In this document: piece after piece, positions 22,301 to 33,100 of the stretch
How positions within the stretch are numbered: the stretch's first letter is position 1
Layout: each line of letters begins with the position of its first letter
Source of the DNA: Helianthus annuus
Taxonomy: Eukaryota; Streptophyta; Magnoliopsida; Asterales; Asteraceae
Length of the DNA stretch: 64,000 nucleotides
NCBI RefSeq assembly: GCF_002127325.2
Contig: NC_035436.2
Location: 17,085,194 to 17,149,193 of the forward strand
Direction of reading: 5' to 3'
Program-made: the position numbers and the translations under genes
The notes under the pieces: model-generated
Seen by the model: only the letters and a program-made list of their open reading frames with translations
The model's database searches: none
What the model was told of the DNA's origin: nothing

Positions 22301-22889
22301 TTTCAAAGTTTGCGTTTTGGTCCCTGGTCCTTGGTTATGAGATTTTGGCCATCTATCTTGCTCGTTAGACCTTCAAACTTGATTTTTAAGGACCTTGGGA
22401 CATTTACAAACATAGTAAAGTCCTCGGTTAACTTTGCGCTCACCCGAAAAGTCATGAATTTCGACGTTGACGCATTTAGCCCTTCGTGCACGGTTTTGGT
22501 CATAACTTTCTCATACGATAACGAAACTTCATGAAATTTTTACCACATATTCTAGTGAGTATATTTTAGCATTACAAAGCTTCGGGTTTGCCAAAAGATC
22601 ACTCAGAGGTATAAATTCAACATGTTGACACACTTAGCCCCTGTAGTTTGTAATTCCTCACTTTCTTGCATTTTCCGCTTCGTATGATCTATGATTTATC
22701 CGTTTAGGATTATAAACACCATGTAGGGTTATTGTAGAGCCTATCTTTCCATTGTTGACACTTTGGACCTTTATATTCCCATAGTTTCACTGTTTGTCAA
22801 CTTTAGTTCCTCTAAAGTATGTTTTCACACATTCAAAGCCCATGACACGTGTCATTGCATTATTAGGCGTAAATTTCCGAGGTGTTACA
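19381..22889 (-). mobile_element. solo LTR of a chromovirus-type gypsy element, 3509 bp
   Basis: The plus strand starts TGTCACACCCC and ends GGTGTTACA. The 5-bp flanks are identical, CAACC (19376-19380 and 22890-22894). There is no internal region, so it is a solo LTR. Minus orientation is chosen because the 3' LTR at 30611, whose orientation is fixed by its upstream PPT, ends GGGTGTGACA. Such long LTRs with TGT[AG]ACACC ends are typical of Tekay/Del chromoviruses. No open frame longer than about 100 codons is convincing. Confidence 0.9.
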
Positions 22890-22894
22890 CAACC

Positions 22895-23845
22895 AAACCC
22901 AAATAAGAGTATCTACATTTGAGAACACTTAAAGGTAGATGATAGTTTACTGTATAACCCTCAACAACTTCTCCTCTTCTATTTTTAATCCCATTTGTTG
23001 TTATTATCACTTATAGTTTTGTCCGCACCAGTAAAACAATCTTCACCAAATAAGGCATACATACAATTAATTAATAGTCACATAAATTCAAAATAAAATC
23101 ATATATAATAAGAAAACCATATAGGTGGACTAGCATGAAAATAAAATGCAAAAACAGAATTACGGCTATACTTTATTGCTTTGGGACTAACAATTTAACA
23201 TACAGATTGAGAAATAAATAGCCATCAGATTGCCACAACCACTTTGAAATCTTCTTCAAGTGATCTAATGAAGATGAACACACAAAGAGTAAACTGGTAT
23301 TTTTTATAGTAAAAAATAAATTAGGGTTTTACCTTTATAAATCAGGTTGGGGAAGAAGATAGTGAAGATGTTAAAACTATATTTGAGATGATGTCCTGCA
23401 GCAGATAAGAGGGTTTCTGAAATACATACATAAAAATACATATTTATTCAATGAAACAAAGGGGAATCGAAAGAGGGTTTGTGTGATTTACCTTACGGAA
23501 GTGATGCAGATGACCACACCTCCGCTGTGCAAACTCTCAATACTTTCCTTCTACATTCTCTAGTGTCGTCACCAGTGGTAGAGTGGTATGTGTCGGCTTC
23601 ATTTGGCCGGCGGTGAGAGGAGAGGCAGAGAGAATGCTTTGGTGGTGGGGTGGCTAGGGTTTTTTTTGGGATCTTCTTAAAAGAACAAAGGAAGTGTAAA
23701 AAGGTGGGATTTGGGATTTTGGGATAAATCAAAAAAATTGGAAAGGGCGCTTGGGATTTGAGCGGGAATATAGGAAACATGCTTTTTGCTGGAAAATAGT
23801 ATAAAATTATACATTAATTAGTTATTATTTATAATCTCAAAGATT

Positions 23846-23917
<72 letters not shown>

Positions 23918-24016
23918 TGTATGCGCATTAAGGCCAAAAATATGTCAAATGAAAACAAATATATGCTAGTTTTTTTTTTCACATATCTAGCGTAGATTAG
24001 TATTTTGTATCAATGA
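22895..24016 (-). other. unassigned spacer with possible 5' exon remnant
   Basis: On the minus strand a pyrimidine-rich leader-like stretch (about 23700-23500) ends in CACTTCCGTAAG followed by GTAAATC, a plausible splice donor near 23493. An ATG at about 23602 opens a 21-codon frame only. No known protein is recognised, so this is at most an old non-coding or broken 5' exon. Confidence 0.25.
23847..23917. repeat. (AAT)n microsatellite
   Basis: About 23 uninterrupted AAT units. Confidence 0.95.
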
Positions 24017-24491
24017 TACTTTTTTGAGTAAACTGTCATTTTGGTCTCTGTGGTTTGGCCAGTTTTGCCACTTTAATCCAAATCTCAAACTTATTACATC
24101 TGGGTCCCTGTGGTTTGCATTTTGTTGCCATTTTAGTCCAAATTTCAAATTTGACCAGATTTTCCATTAATAACCTGCTATTTTGTCTTTACCCTCAGGG
24201 GCATTTTGGTCATTTTAAATTTGTTATCTCTTTATTATAACTCAATTATAATAAAACCCCTTATCATCATCATCTTCAACCTCATCAGACATCTATCTCT
24301 CTCTCAACATAAATCATCTTCTTCAAAGTTCCCACACCACCACCCCCACCACCGCATCATCCCCACCACCACCACCCCCACCACCGCATCATCCCCACCA
24401 GCCATCTCTCCTCTCTTCTCTCTCTCTCTCCTCTCTATCATCTCCGTCTTCACACGAATTCGTTCGTTTCTGTAAATCTTGAATCGCAACC

Positions 24492-24546
24492 ATGGCGATG
24501 CAAGCAGGCATGGGATTCTCTAAGATCATCATCTTAGTCGGAGCAG
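24492..24546 (+). pseudogene. captured first exon resembling DUF1664-family genes
   Basis: After a CT-rich leader, ATG at 24492 opens MAMQAGMGFSKIIILVGAG and ends at GGAGCAG, directly followed by the donor-like GTTCCC. From memory, plant DUF1664 proteins (small membrane-anchored proteins of unknown function) begin with a very similar M-Q-G-SK-I-VGAG stretch followed by an exon boundary. The matching second exon, which would continue with a Tyr-Thr and a Leu-Lys-Asn-Gly motif, is absent here. It is therefore a gene fragment inside the Pack-MULE. The assignment rests on about 19 residues and needs a database check. Confidence 0.5.
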
Positions 24547-24797
24547 GTTCCCTTTCCACTCTTTAACCGTTCTGTTTTCACACATACATCAGAAATCCTG
24601 TTTAGCCATAATTTGTATCTGTTTCACACATACATCAAACGCAGAAATCAAATTGAACCCTAACTGCACAAGATTTGTTGTCTGTATTGAGTATTTGATG
24701 TATAAATACAGTGATTGAGACAAAGGGCATACCGGAGTGACCGAAGACGGGTGAGCAACGAGCGAATCGCCATCCACCGTCAACTGTCGTAACAACG

Positions 24798-24936
24798 ATG
24801 CCGGCTGCGTCACCTTCTACTGTTCCAGTAGCTCCGATGAAAGCTCCGGTGGCATCTCCTCCGACGGCTCCTGTGGAAGCTCCTCCAATGGCTCCTGCCA
24901 ACGACCCATGTGACTGCTCCTCCTGCTGCGACTCCG
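24798..24936 (+). pseudogene. Pro/Ala-rich exon-like fragment, arabinogalactan-protein-like
   Basis: The frame opening MPAASPSTVPVAPMKAPVAS continues with alternating Ala-Pro, Ser-Pro and Thr-Pro, then CDCSSCCDSG, and meets a donor-like GTGAGC at 24937. AP/SP/TP alternation is the glycomodule pattern of plant cell-wall arabinogalactan proteins, but there is no signal peptide and no GPI-anchor signal. The minus strand is also open here (Gly/Ala-rich, 24635-25009), a side effect of the GC-rich composition. Which strand was coding in the donor gene is uncertain. Confidence 0.35.
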
Positions 24937-26740
24937 GTGAGCATATTTTCAAGATCTCTCGAACACCACCGCCACCGAAAGAATTTTCAAGATCTGAAAG
25001 AATATTCATGATCTGAAAGAGTTTCGGTGTAATCGGATTGATGTTGTTGTTAATCGGCTTATTGTATTTATCAAATATCCGTAAAAGTGATCAAGATAGT
25101 TGTTTGTTTCAGCTTTATTAGTTCTTGAAATGAAGAAGGTGAGATGTAGAGAGAGATGAGGATTGAAGAAAACCAGAAGTCAGCTTTCTTTAAGAGAGAG
25201 AGAGAGAAAGGAGAGGCAAATGATATTATGAAAGAGAGAGAGAGGAGAGAGACAATATTATATTTAATCATAAATAGAAAAAGATTTAATTAATATTTAG
25301 TTATAATAATTCTAAAATGACCAAAATACCCTTGAGGGTAAGGACAAAACAGAGGGTTTTAATTTGGGGATTCTGGTCAAATTTCACTTTTGGACCAAAA
25401 TGGCAACAAAATGCAAACCACAGGGACCCAGATTTAAAAAGTTTGAGATTTGGACTAAAATGGCAAAAGTGCCCAAACCACAGGGACCAAAATGGCAGTT
25501 TACTCTACTTTTTTGTCAAACATATAAAAATTTAAATGTAATCATATTTTTATTAATTATTAATAATTATTATTAATAACTAATAATAGGTAAAGGGAAT
25601 GAACAGTAATTTTGAATCGTGGTTTCTTCTGATTTACCTATTTGGGCGGTCATCCCCCTTTGAGACACGTATCTTCACTTTTCAACTCTTTTTTCAACCT
25701 CATAAGAGAAGAGAGAGAAAGGAAGAAAATGAGAGACAAGGGCGGTGACCGGAGGGCCACCACCGTCACACCACCACGACGGACACCGTCCGGTGTCTCT
25801 GTTTTGTGGGTTTCTTGGAACCTGCCGGAAAGATTGTACGGTGGGATGGTTCATATCCAGGCTATTGGACAGAACACATGTCTTTTCTTTGTCTTTTTGC
25901 CGACGACCAACCATCCACTACAAGAGAACCGCTGCCACTCAACCGTCTGGTTCGTTCACGTTCACTTTCTTCTATCTGTATTCATGCGAGAAAATCACAA
26001 AATCTGCAATTTTGGGGTTTCTTGATCTTGCAAACTAGAAATTGGGTTTGTTGGGATTTTCGTTTTTCGTAGGTGAAATCTTTGGGTTTGTTTTGCATGG
26101 GCACTGAATTTTCAATTTGGGGGTAATTTTTTACCGCAATTATTGAAAATTCTAGGGTTCATGACACAGAGGCTAGAGACTGTTTAGATATAAAATGATG
26201 TTCAGTAATATTTTATATACTATACTACTAAATTAATAGAGCAATGGAAATGAGCGGTGGTTTTGGTCTTGGTTTGTTCCGATTGAACTATTTGGGCGGT
26301 CATCTCCCTTGAGACGCCTGTCTTTGGCTTTAAATCTTACCCTTTTTTTACGAAGAGAGAGGGGTAGTAACCAGAGGGTCACCACTGGCGGATTCCGGCA
26401 GTCTTGGCGGCTACGAGTTTAAACATAGAATCTTTGTTGATGTTTTAGGCGACGACAACTGGGATTCTTGCGAGGTCTCGGCCTTTTGCCTACCCGACGA
26501 TGATGGTGGCTTGCTACTTGGTATGGCAACTCCGGTTGCAACCATAGCGCCACTGAGCGGGTTAAAGGATGATGATGATCTTTTCGTATCTGAGTTGTGA
26601 TGAATTCATATAATGACTGTAATCGGATGTTGATTTTGCCTTTGCGTGGGCGCGTGGCAGGTATGGATTTTGTTTTATGTGGGTTTTTGTTGCTAGCTGT
26701 ACTTTGAGAACATGAGGAACATGAACATTGTACCAGAGAA

Positions 26741-27220
26741 AGAAAATTAAAGAGGCCGTGATGATGTAAAAAATTCAACTATCCTGGTTGTTTTGGCTTG
26801 ACAATTTGATGATTTGCAGGCACAATGAGGTAGTGTATTTGAGCCTACGAAACACATCTAACCAAATCAGATGTGTTCATATTTGAATTTTACTATTGAT
26901 GATGTTGCTTTCGGTGCTACTCTTAATAGATTGATTTGGGTTTGTTTGTTTCTATCAATTTTGTTGCTTTATGTTATAGGGACTTTTAGGGTTTTTTATG
27001 TGTCATATTGAAATAAACAATTTAACATGTTTTAGTTAGCATCTGTAGTTGTCGACTTTTTTGGTGCAAATTGTAACAGATAGAAAATTAAATGGGCGGT
27101 GATGATATAAGAAAATCCTCTATTTTCGTTGTTTTGGCGTGGCAATCCGATGATTTGCAGCCACAATGAGGTAGGATATCTGAGCCTTCGAACACACGTC
27201 TAAGCAAACCAGATGTGTTC
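26741..27220 (+). repeat. diverged direct duplication (about 140 bp, 340 bp apart)
   Basis: Both copies contain 'gatgatttgcagscacaatg', 'gaggta', 'gagcctwcgaa' and 'cagatgtgttcatattt'. The copies are 26741-26880 and 27083-27220. The AG at 'tttgcag' could be a splice acceptor in each. Confidence 0.7.
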
Positions 27221-27277
27221 ATATTGAAAGTTTACTTTTGACGGGTGCCGGTGACTCTCATCGGTTGATCTAGAGAC

Positions 27278-27351
27278 AGAATGGGAGACTTGAAGGTGAT
27301 ATTGAACAACCGCAGCCTCAAAGACTTGAATCGGTGTTCCGGCGAGAGTCC
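27278..27351 (+). other. exon-like open stretch, product unknown
   Basis: The ATG near 27278 opens MGDLKVILNNRSLKDLNRCS and runs to ...GESP, followed by GTAAGCTC, a strong splice donor. A second such piece lies at about 27816-27888, ending AAG before GTATGCTGG. I do not recognise either. They may be further captured exons of the Helitron-like region. Confidence 0.3.
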
Positions 27352-28079
27352 GGTAAGCTCTTATCACCTGCATGTCTCTATTTTCCTGTAGATCGGATCA
27401 TATAGTAACTAAAGAATCCTAAATCGCTGTATCTACCTTCGTTGAAATTGAAGTACAGGAAAGAGGAGCAGAGAATATGAGAGGGAGACATCGATTCAAG
27501 ATTGATTTCTTCGATTTTTATACTACAGATTCAAACACAATGGAGACGATTAGGAGAGCATTGCACACAGTTTCATTGTACTCTAATGATCGTAAGCTTC
27601 CTTCAATTTCATAGGCAATTTTATAGTCCCCTTTTTATTTACCCTAATTTTTTCGTTTGATTGAAGCTGTCAACTAGAGTTAACAACCGTTATACAGTTT
27701 ATGTGTTTTAATTACCTTATCTTTTGCTTTCTTTATGGTGAGGGTTTCTAATGTTTAAATATTCAATAGGATTTTTGTTTGTGTAACTATAAATGATTAT
27801 AATTAATATTAAAACAGAGAGATGTGGGATACATTAAGGAAAGGTCTATTGAGCTTGGTCCGCAAGACTGCACGTCATCTTTTAGTTAAGGTATGCTGGA
27901 TACCAAATCATCAATAGATAATTAGAAAGTTAATGATAGCATTAGGGTCATATGGTTATGGTCCTGATGATTCTAGCAAATTTTTAAAATTTGACACAAG
28001 AGGTATTGTGTTAATTCTTCACCATTAATAATAAAAACAAGTTCTTTTAAGGATTGTCCTTGGTTATAAAAAAAAATCA

Positions 28080-28375
28080 TTTGCACCAGAGGTGTGAGGT
28101 GGTCAGGAGACGCCTCAGGGCCTTGAGATGGCGCTTCATACACATTACGTCGAATTTAGGGCCCGTAGAAGGCTGATATGTAAAAACAACCAGACGGGTG
28201 AAGAGATTTTGAATGGTTACTTGATAAAAAGGTTGACATATATAAGAGATGAGAGATGAAACTTTTGGTTGTACATAGAGCAACGTTTTGCGTACGTGAA
28301 GCTCTTGTCTTGTGCCTCGGCTTTCGGGGCCTAAACTCCTCATAGCGCCTCGCCCTCGCTAAAACCAAGGGATTG
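28080..28375. repeat. short element with GC-rich inverted-like ends
   Basis: The left side ('gaggtgtgaggtggtcagg..ggcgc') and the right side ('gcctcggctttcggggcctaaactcctcatagcgcctcgcc') are imperfectly complementary and differ from the AT-rich surroundings. Its class is unknown. The overlapping minus-strand frames of about 90 codons are not supported as genes. Confidence 0.3.
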
Positions 28376-28460
28376 TTCAATATGATTGTTAATATTTTCT
28401 TTTTGGGAGTTTTTTTCCCTTTTTCTTTCTTATATCTTAGTGTTACCAATAATTTTGTAG

Positions 28461-28529
28461 GACATGATCATGGGTACATCGTGGAACATATTCATGCCAG
28501 AGACAGTTGAGTCTCTTTTTTATCTTTGA
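28461..28529 (+). pseudogene. possible GH47 alpha-1,2-mannosidase exon fragment
   Basis: After TTTTGTAG (a good splice acceptor) the frame gives FMPETVESLFYL, then a stop, and continues CLTDKAVR. Class I (GH47) mannosidases, which trim N-glycans in ER/Golgi, have the strongly conserved RPETVESLFYLWRLT segment at this place. The Arg before Pro is Met here and the Trp codon is a stop. It is a very short match and could be chance, but the motif is distinctive. Confidence 0.35.
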
Positions 28530-29555
28530 TGTTTGACTGATAAGGCTGTACGGTATGGTCATGTTCCTCATGACCACCATGACCCTTCACATAGGTGTTA
28601 AACCACTATCCTCTTTATTTTTTTTTAATTTATTTTTGTCTTAAAATTATCAAATGGGAGGGTTGCGGTTGTCGTGGTTTAATGCTGGCGAATCACCATG
28701 ATTTAATGAGGGGGTGGTGTAGCGTATGAATAATGGTCCTATGTGGCAAATAATGACCCAACAATGACCCCCATACCCCTTAGCCTAATATCAAGAATGA
28801 TACAGCTAAAACTTTCTGAATTGGCAACCGTTTTTTTTTTCAGTAAAATGTATAAACATTAAAAGACTTAAGCCGATAGCGTTACTGATGATTTGGGTGT
28901 CAGGCCTTCACTTTTACCTGTTATGCTAAAGATTTGGCAGTATTTTACTCACTAATACAGTTAAGTAGTTCAAAAGCACATAAATACTAGGACTTATTAA
29001 CAAAACTGTTAGGTATTACTTGATTAATTTATTACTTCTGTTTATAAAAGTACGGAAGTACCTGCAACTTCTTTAAATCGCATTGACTGGGGCCCGGAAA
29101 ACTTAACATAGTTTCCATATATTTGTGTCATGATGTTATTTTGTTTAATAGTGTAGGGATTCTGATTGTGTTATCGCTGTACTAATTTGCATTGAAGTAT
29201 TAAGGAATTGTATCCGAAGTGACAAGTCCAATTAAGATAATGATAATGCAGTCTGATTGGAAGTTATGAGGTCCGATGACCATGGTAAGGTACGTGAATA
29301 GGAGGGTGTGGTGCATGGTATGGGGAGGAGTTGTAGTTCCTTTAGATCATTTTCCATTGCTTAAGAGAGAATCGAAAGGTGGCTTAAGGTGCTATATGTA
29401 ATATGCTTATTCTGGATTGTGTAAACAGAAGACTTTATTTTGCTTTATCTGTTAGTTTTTTTTGACATTCCTGCATCAAATGGCATGTATAAACTTTGGA
29501 AGTTGAATGACATCTTTATTATAAAAGAAGGTCACTGCAAGTCTTGTCTAAACAG

Positions 29556-29644
29556 AAATCACGAACGTCAATCATTGCGGTTTGATAACAAACCAAATTA
29601 TTCATACCTAAGAAGACTTTTCCGGGAGTTCATCATTCGAGAAG
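29556..29644 (+). pseudogene. captured casein kinase I exon fragment
   Basis: The frame gives QSLRFDNKPNYSYLRRLFRE, then FIIREG, and meets GTTTCTT at 29645 as a splice donor. This matches the C-lobe of plant casein kinase 1-like Ser/Thr kinases ([26 protein letters not shown] type). An acceptor-like AACAG lies just upstream at about 29555. The kinase N-lobe and catalytic loop are absent. It ends only 66 bp before the Helitron 3' terminus, so it is most simply read as captured cargo. Confidence 0.75.
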
Positions 29645-29667
29645 GTTTCTTATTGAGTTTTGAACAT

Positions 29668-29710
29668 GGACCGATTGTGCGCCGCAAAGCGCGCGGGGTT
29701 TAAAACCTAG
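29668..29710 (+). other. Helitron 3' terminal hairpin and CTAG end
   Basis: CGATTGTGCGCCGCAAAGCG continues to CGCGGGGTTTAAAACCTAG, with a GCGC stem and CTAG-T junction. Same architecture as the 13283 terminus. Confidence 0.65.
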
Positions 29711-29829
29711 TTATATTATGAATGTACATGTTATTATCTTTTGAAATACAAAATATAACAAAGTTTTAACTAAGGATGATAAGCATCATTTAATAAAGGT
29801 ACTATATAAATAATTTGCATTATATCACA

Positions 29830-30075
29830 TTCTAAGTTTTCCGACCAACTTCCAAGAAACCTTTTTTTTTTCTTTTTTGTCAGAACTTAGTCGGAAGTTT
29901 CCTACAAATTTCTGACCACAATTTTTTTATCGGTAAATTGTCGGAAATTAGTCACAAAAACCAGGTATTAATTTAGTCGGTAATTTGCCAGAATATGGTC
30001 GGAATTTTCCGACCAAATATGTTTTGTCGGAAATTTTGGTCAGAATTTTCCATATTTCTAGTAGTATAAGTAGGG
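29830..30075. mobile_element. CACTA (En/Spm) end with subterminal repeats
   Basis: Repeated TCGGAAATTT / AATTTCCGAC words in both orientations lead to CATATTTCTAGTAGTA at about 30066. Complemented, this is TACTACTAGAAATATG, one base off the CACTACTAGAAA termini of CACTA transposons. The other end of this copy is not in view, so it is a terminal fragment. Confidence 0.6.
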
Positions 30076-30135
30076 GTATTTTGGTCTTTTGGTTTTATCA
30101 TTTTATATTAATAGAAAAAACATTCTTCTTCATCC

Positions 30136-33100
30136 TGTCACACCCTGACTTTTGCGGAAGCGTGGGTTTATTTGGTGTGACTTCTTAATACCATAGCAAT
30201 AATCATAACAATGCTAAATGATAAAAAACACAAGATGTTTATCCATTAAAAGAGTTTAGAAAATACCACAACAACATTGTTTGAAAACATCAATACCGAA
30301 TTAAGTTACAGACCATGACGTGTTTAAACGAATTCACAAAGACTTAACAAAAGTAGTTAACTAAAACCTGAGTTTAGAATCATGTATCCCGTCCAGGAAA
30401 GGAATACACCTTCTAAACTCAACAACCCTGGATAACATCTTTTATTTAAACGCAGCTTGACGACACATGCATACCCTTCCAGATCCACTAGTTTCCTGAA
30501 ATACTTGTTGTGGCGCCCGAGGAAAGCCCATGGTCATCCTAATTTAACACCTTGCCGCTTTGTGTTACTGACCAAATTTCGGGACGAAATTTCTTTCAAG
30601 TTGGGGATGATGTGACCACCCGAACCCTCAAGGTTAGTGTTGTCTAATTCCGTGACCATTGGTTCGGTGTTTCAGTGTTATATTTTTATTTACGTCATAG
30701 TCGGCATTGTAATTGGTTGATGCGTTAAATTTGTTAAGCGTGCTTATTATTTCTATGTCATAGTTTACGTTGCAGTTAGATGTAAGATACGTTAAACGTG
30801 TTACACGTGTGTTTGACTACTTGCGACACAAGGATGTATTCTTATGTGATAGTGGAGTAAGTATTTGTATTTGTTTTATTTTTGGGCTATTCACAATTGA
30901 GCCACAACACATGAATTAGGCCACACGCATACACTTGAAACATATATCTTACTTCTAATCCACATCGGCCCACACGAGTAGTTAAGCCCGATTTACCTGG
31001 GCACAAACCCCTAAGGGTTACGCATTATATGTAAAATAAATGGGGGTACGTAGGCATGGTGCTGGAAAACAATAACAACCCTAGTATTCCTATTTGGATC
31101 GATGGCGTATACCTTTCACCCCTATCTCTCCGCTGCTATCGAGCCCCGGCTACCGGAGCCGGTGCCGGCCGTTGTCCGGTGCTCTCCTTCTCAGACAAAC
31201 ACCTCCCCAAATCCCCTCCTTCTTATACTTGCTCACCGCACACCCAGTCATGCTCTCTTCTCTCTCTTTCGTGGTGATCAAGAAATACAGTCGGTCACCG
31301 GTTGTACATCGGCGACGACTGCCGGTGGTTGTGCGGATAACAGTTGAAGACGACGTTGATGCTGAAGACTGATGATGACACTGGATGATGAAGACGATGG
31401 CAGAGGTGGTCAACGACGGTACATCGGCGATGGTGTGGTGATCGTTACAGTGGAAACGCAGCGGCGCCGCCGCCTACGGCGGCGACTGTGTTTTTCAGTG
31501 ATCAAATTCGGGTGAGACTCGGGTCCGAGAGAGCAGCAACGGTGGTTGTGGTGGCGCTGACTTCAGTAAAGGTTGTGGTGACGGAACCGATGGCAGCTTC
31601 AGCTCATGCACGTCAGCTCCCTTCTCTTGTGTCTCGAAGCTTTTGGTGAGCGCTATGTCATTCCCGGTACCCTTGTGTTGTCTTTGAATAATTGTGTTCA
31701 CTGTGAATCTTGGTTAAATGATTGTTACAGTTTGATGTTGATGAATTGTTGGATATTAGAACTTGCATTGTGCATCAAATTGGGTTGATAACAGTGAGCT
31801 ATTGGGTTTCAAACACATGAATATGCAGTAATTTTGGAATAGTTAAAGCTGGTAATTTGTTATGATTAGGGTAGTTGCATGATGATTTTTCTTAAAATTC
31901 CTTTAGTGTTTTGATCTTGTAATGTGGGAATATTGTATGAGATGTGATAAATAATTGATGCGAATAAACGGTTCTTATCGATATCGAACGGCTAAATAAT
32001 AAAGGAGATTGCATGCTAATAAATTAGTGGGTTAGAGTTATATACGTGCAAGATTTGTATGATGATAAAGCTTTGATGAATTATGAATTGCTTGTATCTA
32101 TAAACTGTTAACACAAAACATAGATGGGATTCATGATGATGAAACCGGTTAGTTAGAATACATATGTGATAGGGTTCTTTTGAGGTGTGAGATTATTAAA
32201 CTGCCTAAGTGAATCTGGAACATTCATAAAGTTGAACCAATGAGATGGGTCGATTGGTGATAATAATGCTATGGGATGATTGTGATTAATTAATCAGTTG
32301 GAATGTTGACTTCGATAAACAACTAAATAAAGATGATATCTTGGGGCATGAAGTCCTTGTCTGCATGTTGATTATATTAACCACCATTAAATAAATTAGT
32401 GAATTGCTAGGATATATAGGTTTATTTGTTTGTGTGGGCCGAACAGACTTGAGGGATGGCATATTATTGTTGGTAATTTGTATGTTAGGTAATGGGCCGC
32501 ATGTTAAGTGGTGCATTGTGCTGTATAGTTGGTGAATGTGTGTGGTACGAAACCTATATGAACCGAATGCGAATGGGATGTCATGTAAAATTGTATTGTA
32601 ATGCACCATGATCAAAATGCTTGAATGACATACGTGATGTTATATGGTTTTGTGATTACTGTTTGAGCAACACGTGTGATGGATGCGTGAATTGTGAATT
32701 CGTGAAACTGACTGCTTTTGGTAACCACGATAGGGTTTGAGTGACCAACTGTTAAACAAGCACTTAGGCTAACCGAGCAAACCAAAGGTGAGTTCACTAC
32801 ATTCGAGCATGCGTCCCAGTGGTTGGGGACAGTCAGTGGGTATCCCGTGGAGGGATAAGTCTTTTGGGTAAAAACGGGTATATTGGTTAATATTCTCACC
32901 TATCATTTTTGTAAGTCCCTTATTATGTTACCTGGAGGGTAACGGGTATTAGTTGGTAGCGCTACTTAGGTTTGGCACCCTCACACCGCTCCTAGAGAGG
33001 ACGGATGTGAACTAATGACCCAGTCGTGGCCCAGTACTGGATAGGAGTACGTGGGAAGGGCAGTCATGTACATCAGGAGCCGTCTTGTTCGGAATTGAGA

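Larger units (their letters stand above)
24026..25505 (+). mobile_element. Pack-MULE carrying captured gene exons
   Basis: Inverted ends of about 190 bp (24026-24218, 25310-25505) start GAGTAAACTGTCATTTTGGT; the right end complemented reads GAGTAAACTGCCATTTTGGT. They are flanked by the exact 9-bp duplication TACTTTTTT (24017-24025, 25506-25514), the hallmark of Mutator-like elements. There is no transposase. Instead the interior contains a leader, a start codon and first exon with splice donor, and a second Pro/Ala-rich exon-like block with its own donor. Transposase from an autonomous MULE elsewhere would be needed for mobility. Confidence 0.92.
25515..29710 (+). mobile_element. chimeric Helitron-like region with gene fragments
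   Basis: The 3' end is well marked: a GC hairpin (TGCGCCGCAAAGCGCGC) then GGGGTTTAAAACCTAG ending at 29710 and followed by T. The 5' end is not fixed. A candidate near 26213 ('tatactactaaattaatagagc') has the look of plant Helitron starts. Inside are exon-like pieces flanked by GT/AG sites, including casein-kinase-I at 29556 and a GH47-like piece at 28461. The block 25600-25760 recurs diverged at 26240-26390, and 26741-26880 recurs at 27083-27220. No Rep/helicase frame was found, so it would be non-autonomous. Confidence 0.55.

Noticed and set aside
24206..24489. His/Pro- and Gly/Val-rich frames on both strands of the Pack-MULE leader
   Set aside because: Products of (CCACCACCACC)n and (CTCT)n tracts in a 5' leader.
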